DNA from: Roseovarius pacificus
GTDB taxonomy: Bacteria > Pseudomonadota > Alphaproteobacteria > Rhodobacterales > Rhodobacteraceae
Assembly: GCF_900142665.1 (NCBI RefSeq)
Contig: NZ_FRBR01000003.1
Coordinates: forward strand, 236,242-300,241
Reading direction: 5' to 3'
DNA length: 64,000 nt
In this document: piece by piece, positions 1 to 8,617 of the stretch
Layout: each line of letters opens with the position of its first letter
Position numbering within the stretch: the stretch's first letter is position 1
Position numbers and translations under genes: made by a program
The notes under the pieces: model-generated
Database searches by the model: none
What the model saw: the letters and a program-made list of their open reading frames with translations, nothing else
Told to the model about the DNA's origin: nothing

Positions 1-1
1 G

Positions 2-1231
2 CTGCGCAAGTGGTTCGACCTGATGATGGAAAACCAGGACGATCTGGGCACCATCCTAACCGCCGAGCAAGGCAAACCGCTGGCCGAAGCCAAGGGCGAA
101 ATCGCCTATGGCGCCAGTTTCGTTGAGTTTTTCGCCGAAGAGGCCAAGCGCATTTACGGTGAAACCATTCCCGGCCACCAACGGGACAAACGGATCACCG
201 TGATCAAGCAACCCATCGGTGTCGCCGCGTCGATCACGCCGTGGAACTTCCCGAATGCCATGATCACCCGCAAGGCCGCGCCGGCCCTGGCGGCGGGTTG
301 TGCCTTTGTCGGGCGTCCGGCGGCGGAAACGCCGCTGTCAGCCACGGTTCTGGGCGTTCTGGCCGAGCGCGCAGGCATCCCGAAGGGGGTGTTCAGCATC
401 GTGACCTCGTCACGCGCCAGCGAGATCGGCAAGGAATTCTGCGAAAACCCCGTTGTGCGCAAGCTGACCTTCACCGGTTCGACCGAAGTTGGCCGCATCC
501 TGCTGCGTCAGGCCGCCGACAGCGTGATGAAATGCTCGATGGAACTGGGCGGCAACGCGCCTTTCATCGTGTTCGACGACGCCGATCTGGACGCCGCCGT
601 GGAAGGCGCGATCATGTGCAAGTTCCGCAACAACGGCCAGACCTGTGTCTGTGCCAATCGCATCTATGTGCAGGCCGGTGTCTATGACGCCTTCGCCGAA
701 AAGCTGAAGGACGCGGTGAGCAAGCTGAAGATGGGCGACGGTCTGGAGGAAGGTGTTGCACTTGGCCCGCTCATCAACCCGGATGCCATTGAAAAGGTTC
801 AGGAACATGTGGCCGACGCCACCGCCAAGGGGGCCAAGGTGATCCTGGGTGGCGGTGAACCCGTACAGGGGCCGGGGTATTTCCTGCCACCGACCATCGT
901 GACCGGCGCGACGCAGGACATGCAGTTCGCCACCGACGAAACCTTTGGCCCGCTCGCTCCGCTGTTCAAGTTCGAGGATGTGGATGATGTGATCGCCATG
1001 GCCAATGACACGATCTTCGGTCTGGCCAGCTATTTCTATGCCAAGGATCTCAGCCGGGTCTACAAGGTGGCCGAGGCACTGGAATACGGGATCGTCGGCG
1101 TGAACACCGGGATCATCTCGACCGAGGTCGCACCGTTTGGCGGGGTCAAGCAATCGGGTCTTGGCCGCGAAGGGAGCCATCACGGAATCGATGAATTCCT
1201 GGAGATGAAATACATCTGCATGAGCGTCTGA
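2..1231 (+). CDS. gabD: Succinate-semialdehyde dehydrogenase, 5'-truncated by window edge
   Basis: Oxidises succinate semialdehyde to succinate with NAD(P)+ at the end of the GABA shunt in the cytoplasm. The reading frame is already open at base 2, so roughly the first 75-80 residues of a normal ~485-residue enzyme lie outside the window. Family marks are the TPWNFPNAM substrate/cofactor segment, the [11 protein letters not shown] segment with the general-base Glu, the [13 protein letters not shown] segment with the catalytic Cys (codon at 644-646), and the [10 protein letters not shown] and [14 protein letters not shown] motifs. The cofactor-binding Lys of the usual KPA motif is read as Arg here (GRPAAETP); this variant occurs in alphaproteobacterial homologues as I remember them. 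A terminator follows at 1326-1360. The assignment as GabD rather than another ALDH rests on overall similarity. Confidence 0.9.
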   Translation: MRKWFDLMMENQDDLGTILTAEQGKPLAEAKGEIAYGASFVEFFAEEAKRIYGETIPGHQRDKRITVIKQPIGVAASITPWNFPNAMITRKAAPALAAGCAFVGRPAAETPLSATVLGVLAERAGIPKGVFSIVTSSRASEIGKEFCENPVVRKLTFTGSTEVGRILLRQAADSVMKCSMELGGNAPFIVFDDADLDAAVEGAIMCKFRNNGQTCVCANRIYVQAGVYDAFAEKLKDAVSKLKMGDGLEEGVALGPLINPDAIEKVQEHVADATAKGAKVILGGGEPVQGPGYFLPPTIVTGATQDMQFATDETFGPLAPLFKFEDVDDVIAMANDTIFGLASYFYAKDLSRVYKVAEALEYGIVGVNTGIISTEVAPFGGVKQSGLGREGSHHGIDEFLEMKYICMSV

Positions 1232-1325
1232 GACCGAATCGGGCGCAAGCCCATGGTTAACAAGGTAAAACCCGGCTCGGTATCGCGTCTGTAACACGTC
1301 GGTATCGCGTCGGTATTCCACACAG

Positions 1326-1360
1326 CCGCGCGTCCCGTTAACAGGGCGCGCGGTTTTTTT
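1326..1360 (+). terminator. Rho-independent terminator of gabD
   Basis: A GC-rich stem (CCGCGCG and CCC pairing with GGG and CGCGCGG, one bulged T) with a short loop is followed by seven T residues at 1354-1360. It sits about 95 bp after the gabD stop and before the next RBS. Confidence 0.85.
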
Positions 1361-1442
1361 ATGGGTGACGCGACGGCATATTTCGATTTCACTGACGGGA
1401 TACCAATATGTGAACCGAACAATCTGGTCCCGGAGGTTATCC

Positions 1443-2675
1443 ATGTTTCGCCTTGCCCTGTCCGCCGCCCTGACCCTGGGCGTGACATCCGCTGCGCTTG
1501 CGCAGGAAGATACGCGCCAGATCACCGGGCAGTTGATCTATCTGCAAAAGATCGCCTTGCCGCCGGGAGCCAAGGTAACGGTGTCCGCGCAAGGCGCATT
1601 CGGCACCGAGCTGGACCTTGCCCGGTTTGAAACCACCGGGCAGCAGGTGCCGCTACCGTTCGAACTGACCGTGCCCAAGGGCCTGTCGGGTGAGGTCAGC
1701 GCGGTCATCCGCATGAAAGATCAACCGTGGTGGATCGTGCAGGACATCCCCTTTGGCGCAGGTAATACCCCCGTCGATCTGGGCGATCTGCGGCTGGAGC
1801 GGTTCACGCCGCTGGCCTTTGCGACCCGCTTCGATTGCGACGGAACCGAGGTGCAGTTCGGCGTGGCGGACGACCGCGCCATATTGCGAGTGAGCGGGCA
1901 GGATTTTGAGATGGTCCCTGCGATCTCGGCTTCAGGCGCGCGGTATGTCAGCAAAGGGGACGAGAGCACCGAATTCTGGTCCAAGGGCGACATGGCCATG
2001 TTGACCGTTGCGGGCGAGGAGATGCCCGAATGCACCCGGATCAGTGACGATGCCGCTGCCTATCGTGCAGGCGGGAACGAACCTGGGTGGTACGTGAGTA
2101 TCGGCAAGACCGAAATCGACGTGGTGGCGGATTATGGCGAATTGACCCGCAGCGCCCAACGGCCCGACGTGCAGGTGATGCCCGGCGCGTATGTCTTTGA
2201 CATGCCCGATATCCGCACTCGGCTGACGATTGAAGACCGGATGTGCCACGACGACGCTACCGGCATGCCGCATCCGCATCGCGCCACGCTGGACCTGGAC
2301 GAGCGCAGCCTGCATGGATGCGGCGGCGACCCGGCCAGCCTGCTGACAGGGCGTGAATGGCGGATCGAAGACGTGGCGGGGCAGGGAATCATCGATGCGT
2401 CCAACATCACAATCCTGTTCGACAGAAACGAACGGGTGTCGGGCAGTACCGGCTGCAATCGGTTCATGGGCGGGTATGAGTTGACCGGTGAGGGGCTGAA
2501 CCTTGGTCAGATGGGAGCCACGATGATGGCCTGCCCCGAAGCGTTGATGAAACAGGAGCAGCGGGTCCTCGACGCGCTGCAACAGGTACGGCGGTTCGAT
2601 ATCGACGACACCGGCGCATTGGTGTTGATCGGCGGGTCAGAGGACGCGCCCCTGCTGACCGGGCGTCGGCCCTGA
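1443..2675 (+). CDS. Secreted multidomain YbaY/MliC-like/META protein
   Basis: A periplasmic or envelope protein of 410 residues with no known enzymatic role. The chosen ATG follows GGAGG at 1432-1436 and gives a signal peptide ending near residue 20 (SAALA before QED). After it come a YbaY-like domain (about 25-120, ITGQLIYLQKIALPPGA), a segment resembling the MliC lysozyme-inhibitor fold (about 122-200, FDCDGTEVQFGV), a COG3650-like segment (GNEPGWYVSIG) and a C-terminal META/HslJ domain (about 308-405, GREWRIEDVAG, STGCNRFMGGY). This combination suggests envelope stress or lysozyme resistance, which is inference. Upstream in-frame codons exist but lack an RBS. It converges with the heat-shock gene, separated by a hairpin. 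Confidence 0.75.
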   Translation: MFRLALSAALTLGVTSAALAQEDTRQITGQLIYLQKIALPPGAKVTVSAQGAFGTELDLARFETTGQQVPLPFELTVPKGLSGEVSAVIRMKDQPWWIVQDIPFGAGNTPVDLGDLRLERFTPLAFATRFDCDGTEVQFGVADDRAILRVSGQDFEMVPAISASGARYVSKGDESTEFWSKGDMAMLTVAGEEMPECTRISDDAAAYRAGGNEPGWYVSIGKTEIDVVADYGELTRSAQRPDVQVMPGAYVFDMPDIRTRLTIEDRMCHDDATGMPHPHRATLDLDERSLHGCGGDPASLLTGREWRIEDVAGQGIIDASNITILFDRNERVSGSTGCNRFMGGYELTGEGLNLGQMGATMMACPEALMKQEQRVLDALQQVRRFDIDDTGALVLIGGSEDAPLLTGRRP

Positions 2676-2725
2676 CGGGTCAGGCGGTATTCACGCCGGG
2701 TACGGTTTTGGATACCATGGATCAC

Positions 2726-2761
2726 GACAAACAAAAGCCCGGCCAGTTCGACTGGCCGGGC
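2726..2761 (-). terminator. Terminator of the small heat-shock gene
   Basis: A perfect 10-bp stem GCCCGGCCAG / CTGGCCGGGC (2737-2746 and 2752-2761) with a 5-nt loop lies between two converging genes. Read on the minus strand it is followed by a T-rich stretch (complement of 2726-2736). Confidence 0.85.
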
Positions 2762-2787
2762 ACGTCTCTTTCAGAGAGGCCGAACCG

Positions 2788-3255
2788 TTAGTTGACGGCC
2801 GTACCCTCGACAACGTCTTTCTCGATCACGTCGCCGCTGGCGATTTCGATCCGGCGGGGCTTCAGCGCCTCGGGCACTTCGCGCACAAGGTCGATATGCA
2901 GCATGCCGTCGGCATGGCTGGCGCCCGTCACCTTGACGTGATCGGCCAGTTGAAACTTGCGTTCAAAAGCACGGGTGGCGATGCCGCGATGCAGGAAAGT
3001 ACGGTCGCTGTCGTCCTCGGCCTTGCGGGCCGACACGATCAAAGCACCGTCTTTCACCTCGACCGACAAATCGCTGTCGGCGAAACCGGCAACGGCGATT
3101 GAAATCCGATAGGCGTCATCGGCGGTCTTTTCGATATTGTAAGGGGGATAAGTGGGCTGTCCCATGTCGCTGGACAGGACACGGTCCATCATGTCCGCGA
3201 TCTGGTCGAACCCGACAGTGGCCCGGTACAGGGGCGCGAGATCAAAGTTACGCAT
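2788..3255 (-). CDS. Hsp20-family small heat-shock protein
   Basis: ATP-independent holdase chaperone of 155 residues that binds unfolding proteins in the cytoplasm. The N-terminal arm contains VGFDQIADMMDRVL and the YPPYNIEK entry into the alpha-crystallin domain. The domain continues with YRISIAVAGF and the late AFERKFQL strand, giving the typical IbpA/HspD architecture of alphaproteobacteria; a short C-terminal tail follows. The start is backed by GGAGG on the minus strand just upstream of the ATG. A sigma32-like promoter lies about 95 bp upstream and a strong terminator follows, so it is probably a single-gene heat-inducible unit. Confidence 0.92.
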   Translation of the reverse strand: MRNFDLAPLYRATVGFDQIADMMDRVLSSDMGQPTYPPYNIEKTADDAYRISIAVAGFADSDLSVEVKDGALIVSARKAEDDSDRTFLHRGIATRAFERKFQLADHVKVTGASHADGMLHIDLVREVPEALKPRRIEIASGDVIEKDVVEGTAVN

Positions 3256-3350
3256 TGGTCATCCTCCGTTGAGCGATACCTGATGTATTGCCTTCCCATG
3301 GGGACAGGCGGTTGACGCCCGGCCCGCCTGTGCGGCACCGGGACTCTGCA

Positions 3351-3380
3351 GATTTGGGAAGCGTCGTTCGGGATTTCAAG
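3351..3380 (-). promoter_or_regulatory. Sigma32-like heat-shock promoter
   Basis: On the minus strand CTTGAAA (3374-3380) is followed after 15 nt by CCCAAATC (3351-3358). This resembles the sigma32 pattern CTTGAAA-N13-17-CCCCATNT and points at the Hsp20 gene. A 7-bp hairpin at 3379-3396 just upstream probably marks the end of the preceding protease transcript. Confidence 0.55.
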
Positions 3381-3395
3381 ACCGCTTTGGCGGTC

Positions 3396-4193
3396 TCAGG
3401 GACGGGCGAATTTGGCGCTTTCCGGGCGGCTCGCCCCGGTCGAGAACATGCGCCGCGCGCCGTCTTCGCCCGCACCGCTTTCATAGGCGGCCATCAGGTC
3501 TTGCAGCGGGCCTTCCAACTGGGTGCCGAGCGAGACCTTGCGCCCGTCCATCTCCGCCATCGCCGACACCACGGAAACGACACGGGGCACGCCCGCCTCG
3601 AACGTGAAAATCGGCGCGCCAGAAGCCCCGAAATCGACCTCGCAGGACATGATCAGCACGCCCTGACGCCGCGTCACGACATCGCACATTTCCTGAAGCG
3701 AGGGCGCATCGGCCCGTCCGCGCGCATAGCTGACCACACCGATCTGCTGGCCCTTGCGCGGCTGGTGATCGGTCTTGAACGGGACAACGCGGGTATTCCG
3801 CACCGGGTGGTGCAGTTCCAGCAGCGCCAGATCGTTGCGCACGCGCTCGGCGGGTTCCTTACGGTCGAACGCATAGTCGGGATGAATCACCGCGCGGCGT
3901 ACCCACCGATAGGCCGAAGCGCGGCCATTGCGCCACCCGGCCAGAAATTCGATCTTTTCATAGTCCAGACGCGCGCCGGTCTCGCGATCGAACAGACAAT
4001 GCGCGGCGGTCAGCACCAGATCGGGGGCGATCAGCGCACCGGTGCAGAATCCGCGACCTGCCAGATCGAGACGGCCCACGGCCTCCCATGCGCGGCCCTC
4101 GTCCCCGGTATCCAGACGCTGGAGGCGGCTGTCTTCGGCGGCGGCCATACCGGCCAGGCCCATGACAAATGACAGCAGCAAATATTTCAGCAT
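3396..4193 (-). CDS. Secreted trypsin-like serine protease
   Basis: A 265-residue chymotrypsin-fold protease with an N-terminal signal peptide (MLKYLLLSFVMGLAGMAAA, cleavage near residue 19). The catalytic triad can be read: His65 in LTAAHC, Asp121 in RNDLALL and Ser191 in FGASGAPI. The active-site motif is GASGAP rather than GDSGGP, as in many bacterial V8/trypsin-like extracellular proteases. Cys50-Cys66 and Cys170-Cys184 could form disulfides. It probably acts in the periplasm or outside the cell. The stop overlaps a 7-bp hairpin. Substrate unknown. Confidence 0.85.
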   Translation of the reverse strand: MLKYLLLSFVMGLAGMAAAEDSRLQRLDTGDEGRAWEAVGRLDLAGRGFCTGALIAPDLVLTAAHCLFDRETGARLDYEKIEFLAGWRNGRASAYRWVRRAVIHPDYAFDRKEPAERVRNDLALLELHHPVRNTRVVPFKTDHQPRKGQQIGVVSYARGRADAPSLQEMCDVVTRRQGVLIMSCEVDFGASGAPIFTFEAGVPRVVSVVSAMAEMDGRKVSLGTQLEGPLQDLMAAYESGAGEDGARRMFSTGASRPESAKFARP

Positions 4194-4241
4194 GGGCCCT
4201 CCAACGGTTTTAATGCGGGCTAGCAGGGGTTTAGGGCCAAA

Positions 4242-5573
4242 TTAGGGCGCATTGCGCAGGTTTGGAACTTGCGAACCGGTGTTGTGGCCGGGACGCATCG
4301 CAGGAGGTCGGGGTCCGCCTGTGGCCCAATCCAGTAACTCGACAGTATGCACCACGGGCGTGTCCGTTCCCGATCCGATCTGCATCATGCAGCCGATATT
4401 GCCCGCCGCGATGACATCGGGGTTTCCGGCCTCCAGCGTGCGCAGCTTGCGCGCCTTGAGCTGGCCTGAAATCTCGGGTTGCATCAGGTTATAGGTACCC
4501 GCACTGCCGCAGCACAGATGGCTGTCGGCAGGTTCGACCACGGCAAAGCCCGCGCGTTTCAGCAAGTCCTTGGGATAGGTCTTGATCTGCTGGCCATGCT
4601 GAAGCGAACAGGCGGCGTGATACGCCACGGTCAGATCCCTGACCTCGCCCTCGGGAAGGTCGAGCTTCATCAGCACCTCGCTGACATCCATGGCGATGCC
4701 CGACACCGCAGCGGCCTGTTTGGCCAGGGCATCGTTGCGGAACATATGGCCATAATCCTTGACCGTCGTGCCGCAACCGCTGGTATTGATCACGATGGCA
4801 TCCAACCCACCGTTTTGCATCTCGGAATGCCACGCACGTATATTGCGGGCCGCCGCGCGGTGGCTTTCATCCGTCTTGCCCATGTGATGCGTCAGCGCCC
4901 CGCAACAGCCCGCGCCACGGGCCACGACCACCTCACAGCCCAGCCGGGTCAGCAGGCGGATCGTGGCGTCGTTGATATCGGTATTGAGTGCCCTTTGCGC
5001 GCAGCCGGTCATCAGCGCCACGCGCATCCTGTGTTCTCCGCGCGCCGGGAATGTCTGCGGATCGTCATTGCGGCTGACCGGGGGCACCTGTTTCGGGGCC
5101 ATGTCCAGCATCACCCTGAGCCGCGGATCGGGCATGAACCGTGCCAGTGGGCGGCCGATTTTGGCCCCCAGCAAGGCCAGCCGGAAACGCCCCGGATAAG
5201 GCAGGATTTTAGACAGGGTCCAGCGCAAGGCGCGCTCACCCAACGGGCGCTTGTAGCGCTGTTCGATATACTCACGCGCATGATCGACAAGATGCATGTA
5301 ATGCACCCCCGACGGGCAGGTCGTCATGCAGGCCAGGCAGGACAGGCAGCGGTCGATATGCCTGACGGTCTTCGCATCGGGCACCCGGTCGTTTTCCAGC
5401 ATGTCCTTGATCAGGTAGATGCGACCCCGGGGACTGTCCAGTTCGTCACCCAAAACCTGATAGGTCGGACAGGTCGCGGTGCAGAACCCGCAATGCACAC
5501 AGGCGCGCAAAATCTCGTTCGAGCGTTGGATCGCCGGGTCGGTCAACTGCTCTGGTGTAAACTCGGTCTTCAT
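4242..5573 (-). CDS. glcF: Glycolate oxidase iron-sulfur subunit
   Basis: The electron-transfer subunit of membrane-associated glycolate dehydrogenase GlcDEF, which converts glycolate to glyoxylate. The 443-residue protein has two N-terminal 4Fe-4S motifs (Cys25-28-31-35 in CVHCGFCTATC and Cys76-79-82-86 in CLSCLACMTTC). Two C-terminal CCG domains follow (GAGCCGAL and SHLCCGSAG). It is the third gene of a glcD-glcE-glcF unit transcribed on the minus strand, starting about 60 bp after glcE. Length and motif order match GlcF fully. Confidence 0.95.
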   Translation of the reverse strand: MKTEFTPEQLTDPAIQRSNEILRACVHCGFCTATCPTYQVLGDELDSPRGRIYLIKDMLENDRVPDAKTVRHIDRCLSCLACMTTCPSGVHYMHLVDHAREYIEQRYKRPLGERALRWTLSKILPYPGRFRLALLGAKIGRPLARFMPDPRLRVMLDMAPKQVPPVSRNDDPQTFPARGEHRMRVALMTGCAQRALNTDINDATIRLLTRLGCEVVVARGAGCCGALTHHMGKTDESHRAAARNIRAWHSEMQNGGLDAIVINTSGCGTTVKDYGHMFRNDALAKQAAAVSGIAMDVSEVLMKLDLPEGEVRDLTVAYHAACSLQHGQQIKTYPKDLLKRAGFAVVEPADSHLCCGSAGTYNLMQPEISGQLKARKLRTLEAGNPDVIAAGNIGCMMQIGSGTDTPVVHTVELLDWATGGPRPPAMRPGHNTGSQVPNLRNAP

Positions 5574-5632
5574 CTAATCGCTCATCGCTTGTGCCGTATA
5601 ACGCCCGGACCGGGGCAAGATCGCCGCCACCA

Positions 5633-6775
5633 TCAAGCCGCCACCCCCATCAGGCCGAAGTTGAACAGACCGCGCGGGTCAAACCGTTGGCGCAGGCCGC
5701 ATTGCAGGGCCTCGATCGTCGGATCGAGCGGATGGAACGCCGCATCGCGCTCGCCCCCACGGATCAGCGTTGCATGCCCGCCGACCCCGGACAGCGCCGC
5801 GCGCACATCCCCGGCTGCCGTCCCCTCCGGCACCAGCACCCAGATCAGCCCCCCGGCCCAGTCATACAACGCCCGGGCGCTGGAAATTCCGGCCACCACA
5901 CCCGCCGCATCCGACGGTTTGACCGACAGCCGCCAGACATCGCCAGAAACCCCATGGAAAGGCTTTACATCCCGGATGCCTTGCCAGGTTTGCCTTGTCC
6001 GCGCCGTGTCATGATCAATCTGCACCTCCCCGAACGCGGCCAACAATCTGGCCATCTCGGCAGCCCGATAGGCAACCGAGCGCTCCGTGCCTTCCAGCCG
6101 CAACAATGTCAGCGGCACACCCTCCGGCCCGTCAGGCCGGTGCGCTACACCCGTCACCTCGAACGGCGAACCGAGCGCGCGCGCCATGACCCTGATCGCG
6201 GTCCCATCGTCCAGTCCGGTCAGCGTGAGCGTGGCCGCCGTGGCGGTATCGGGCAGGACCTTCAGCGCCACTTCGGTCAGCACGCCAAGGGTTCCGTAAC
6301 TGCCCGCCATCAGCTTGACCAGATCGTAGCCGGTGACATTCTTCATCACCCGTCCGCCATTGCGCACCACCTGCCCGCGCCCGTCGACAAAGCGCACACC
6401 CAACAGGAAATCCCGTGCCGCGCCGGCCTGAATCCGCCGTGGCCCCGAGACATTGGCAGCGAACACACCGCCAATGGTCGGCACCCCCTCTGTTCCCAAC
6501 AAACCACGGTGATCCATCGGCTCAAACGCCAGCCGCTGACCTTCGGCGGCCAACACCTGTTCGATCTCGGCCAGCGGAGTGCCCGCCCCGGCCACCAGCG
6601 TCAGCGCGCCGGGTTCGTAAAGCGCGATTCCCGACAGGCCAGAGGTGCTGAGCGGCATGCCCGCCACCGGCCCGCCAATCGGGCGCGTTCCCCCGCCCTG
6701 AACATGAAACGGCCCCTCGGCTTCGGCCACGATGGCGGCCAGTTCGGCCTCGGTCTGGGGGATCAGCATTTTCAT
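5633..6775 (-). CDS. glcE: Glycolate oxidase FAD-binding subunit
   Basis: The second flavin subunit of glycolate dehydrogenase, about 380 residues with an FAD-binding type 4 (PCMH) fold. Visible marks are VQGGGTRPIGG, the VAGAGTPLAEIEQVL segment and NGGRVMKNVTGYDLVKLMAGSYGT (split here only as a description of contiguous family motifs around residues 145-170). The start is ambiguous: ATG at 6775 follows GAGAAAG; a TTG at 6784 lies 4 nt after GGAG; a further ATG lies at 6769. The upstream CCGGAGTATTTTGAGAAAG string is, as I recall, a common pre-start sequence in Rhodobacteraceae. It lies about 55 bp after glcD. Confidence 0.92.
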   Translation of the reverse strand: MKMLIPQTEAELAAIVAEAEGPFHVQGGGTRPIGGPVAGMPLSTSGLSGIALYEPGALTLVAGAGTPLAEIEQVLAAEGQRLAFEPMDHRGLLGTEGVPTIGGVFAANVSGPRRIQAGAARDFLLGVRFVDGRGQVVRNGGRVMKNVTGYDLVKLMAGSYGTLGVLTEVALKVLPDTATAATLTLTGLDDGTAIRVMARALGSPFEVTGVAHRPDGPEGVPLTLLRLEGTERSVAYRAAEMARLLAAFGEVQIDHDTARTRQTWQGIRDVKPFHGVSGDVWRLSVKPSDAAGVVAGISSARALYDWAGGLIWVLVPEGTAAGDVRAALSGVGGHATLIRGGERDAAFHPLDPTIEALQCGLRQRFDPRGLFNFGLMGVAA

Positions 6776-6829
6776 CTTTCTCAAAATACTCCGGGGGAGT
6801 CGCCCACCGGGCGACGGAGGCAGCGCCCC

Positions 6830-8269
6830 CTATTCGGCGGCGATCCTGTGCGCCTCGCTTGCGGCCAGGGGGAAGACCTTGGCCGGGTTGAGCAACCATT
6901 TCGGATCGAACACATCCTTTACCGCCATCTGGATCTCAAGGTCTTCGGGGGCGTATTGATCCGTCATCAGGTCACGTTTTTCGATGCCCACGCCGTGTTC
7001 GCCCGTCAGGCAGCCGCCGACTTCGACGCAGAGCTTCAGGATTTCCGCCCCGAGCGCCTCACACCGTTCCAGATCGCCGGGTTTGTTGGCATCGAACAGG
7101 ATCAACGGGTGCATATTGCCATCGCCCGCGTGGAACACGTTGGCCACATCCAGCCCGAATTCCCCGGACATCTCGCCAATGCGCCGCAGCACATAGGGCA
7201 GTTCGGTCACCGGGATCGTCCCATCGAGGCACATGTAATCGTTGATCTGCCCCATCGCCCCGAAGGCCGATTTGCGCCCCAGCCAGATACGCGCGCTTTC
7301 CTCTGCCGAGGTGCTCTGGCGCAGTTCGACCGGGTTGTGGCTGTGGGCGATTTCCATAATGGTTTCAAGCTGTTCGTCGATTTCCGCATCCGATCCCTCG
7401 ACCTCGACGATCAGCAGCGCCTCGCAATCGGGATAGCCTGCCCTGGCAAAGGCCTCGCAGGCGCGGATACAGGGGCGGTCCATGAATTCGATCGCCACGG
7501 GCAGGACACCGGCCTTGATGATGTCGGATACGCATTGGCCGGCCACTTCGTTGCTGTCGAATCCCATCAGGACGGGGCGGGCGCCCTCGGGTTTGTGCAG
7601 AATGCGCAGGGTGGCTTCGATCACGACGCCGAGTTGCCCTTCGGAACCGCAGACAAGGCCCAGAAGATCGTACCCGGCGGCATCCAGATGCGCGCCGCCA
7701 AGTTCGATCACGGTGCCGTCCATCAGCACCATGGTGACCCCCATCAGATTGTTGGTGGTCACCCCGTATTTCAGGCAATGCGCCCCGCCGGAATTCATCG
7801 CCACATTGCCCGCTATCGCGCAGGCCAACTGACTGGAGGGGTCGGGTGCGTAGAAGAATCCATCGGCCTCGACCGCGCCGGTCACCGACAGGTTTGTGCG
7901 CCCCGATTGCACGCGGATGAAGCGATTTTCGTAATCTGTTTCAAGCACTTGGTTCAGCCGCGCCACCCCGAGGATCACACTGTCTTCGGTCGGCAGGGCC
8001 CCACCGGCCAGTGACGTGCCCGAGCCGCGCGGCACCACCGGCACACCCATCTCGTGACAGATGCGCAGCACGTCCGACACCTGTTGCGTCGAGGACGGCA
8101 AAACGGCGGCGAGAGGCGGGCATTTGTAGGCGGTCAGGGCGTCGCATTCATAGGCGCGGGTTTCGGCGGGGTCGGAGATCAGGGCATCGGACGGCAAGAC
8201 GCCGGACAGGCGCGCAAGCAGCTGGGGTTTGCGGGCCAGAATATCCGGGTTGGGGCGTGGCATTTCCAT
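6830..8269 (-). CDS. glcD: Glycolate oxidase FAD-linked catalytic subunit
   Basis: Catalytic flavoprotein subunit of glycolate dehydrogenase, 479 residues from the ATG at 8269. That start follows AGGAGGG and begins MEMPRPNPDI; an upstream in-frame TTG at 8293 is rejected because the RBS lies between the two. Family marks are VVPRGSGTSLAGGAL and PSSQLACAIAGNVAMNSGG in the FAD domain, and CLTGEHGVGIEKRDLM near the C-terminus. First gene of glcDEF. A palindrome and a sigma70-like promoter lie directly upstream; no GlcC-type regulator is adjacent. Confidence 0.95.
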   Translation of the reverse strand: MEMPRPNPDILARKPQLLARLSGVLPSDALISDPAETRAYECDALTAYKCPPLAAVLPSSTQQVSDVLRICHEMGVPVVPRGSGTSLAGGALPTEDSVILGVARLNQVLETDYENRFIRVQSGRTNLSVTGAVEADGFFYAPDPSSQLACAIAGNVAMNSGGAHCLKYGVTTNNLMGVTMVLMDGTVIELGGAHLDAAGYDLLGLVCGSEGQLGVVIEATLRILHKPEGARPVLMGFDSNEVAGQCVSDIIKAGVLPVAIEFMDRPCIRACEAFARAGYPDCEALLIVEVEGSDAEIDEQLETIMEIAHSHNPVELRQSTSAEESARIWLGRKSAFGAMGQINDYMCLDGTIPVTELPYVLRRIGEMSGEFGLDVANVFHAGDGNMHPLILFDANKPGDLERCEALGAEILKLCVEVGGCLTGEHGVGIEKRDLMTDQYAPEDLEIQMAVKDVFDPKWLLNPAKVFPLAASEAHRIAAE

Positions 8270-8282
8270 ATCTGACCCTCCT

Positions 8283-8320
8283 ATTGGTAACAAAATATAA
8301 CCAATTTAAGATTCTGGCAA
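8283..8320 (-). promoter_or_regulatory. glcDEF promoter with overlapping palindromic operator
   Basis: On the minus strand TTGCCA (8315-8320) and TATTTT (8292-8297) are separated by 17 nt. Overlapping this is the inverted repeat ATTGGT-N11-ACCAAT (8283-8305), which has the look of a GntR/FadR-family operator and would be expected for a glycolate-responsive regulator such as GlcC. Regulator identity is inference. Confidence 0.5.
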
Positions 8321-8362
8321 GTCCTTCCCACCGCATCGCCACAGGCCAACAGCCGGCCGGAG

Positions 8363-8408
8363 TTTCGTACGTTTCGTACAAAGCGTACACGGGTTTTGTA
8401 CGAAAATC
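8363..8408. repeat. GTAC-rich repeat, copy A
   Basis: A 46-bp element with four GTAC tetramers at 9, 9 and 13 bp spacing and outer arms TTTCGTAC / GTACGAAA. It matches copy B at 59129-59174 at 41 of 46 positions. It lies in the 350-bp gap between the EamA gene and glcD, upstream of the glcD promoter. The rest of this gap holds only the hairpin at 8550-8587. Confidence 0.7.
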
Positions 8409-8549
8409 GGGCCGGTTCCGAAACTTTGCGTACGCAATCCGGCTTTTCCGCCCGGCAGTAACCGTTTCGCAACCTTTTCCGCGCAAGGTGACGGCAGGTG
8501 TCTCAGGCCGATCATGACCGCGCGAACGGGCCCTCTGTCATCGCGGTCA

Positions 8550-8587
8550 GCCCCCCGCGACGCGGCCAAAACCGCGAGGCGGGGGGC
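8550..8587 (-). terminator. Large GC hairpin after the EamA gene
   Basis: Nested stem: GCCCCCCGC pairs with GCGGGGGGC, and inside it CGCGG pairs with CCGCG around a CCAAAA loop. It lies 30 bp beyond the EamA stop on the minus strand. It has no T-run, so it may stabilise the RNA 3' end rather than terminate on its own. Confidence 0.5.
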
Positions 8588-8617
8588 GGAGATCAATCCG
8601 GCTGACGCCGTGACACC

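Noticed and set aside
1277..1318. Short repeats of CGGTATCGCGTC downstream of gabD
   Set aside because: Only two to three short imperfect units, no structural or regulatory context.
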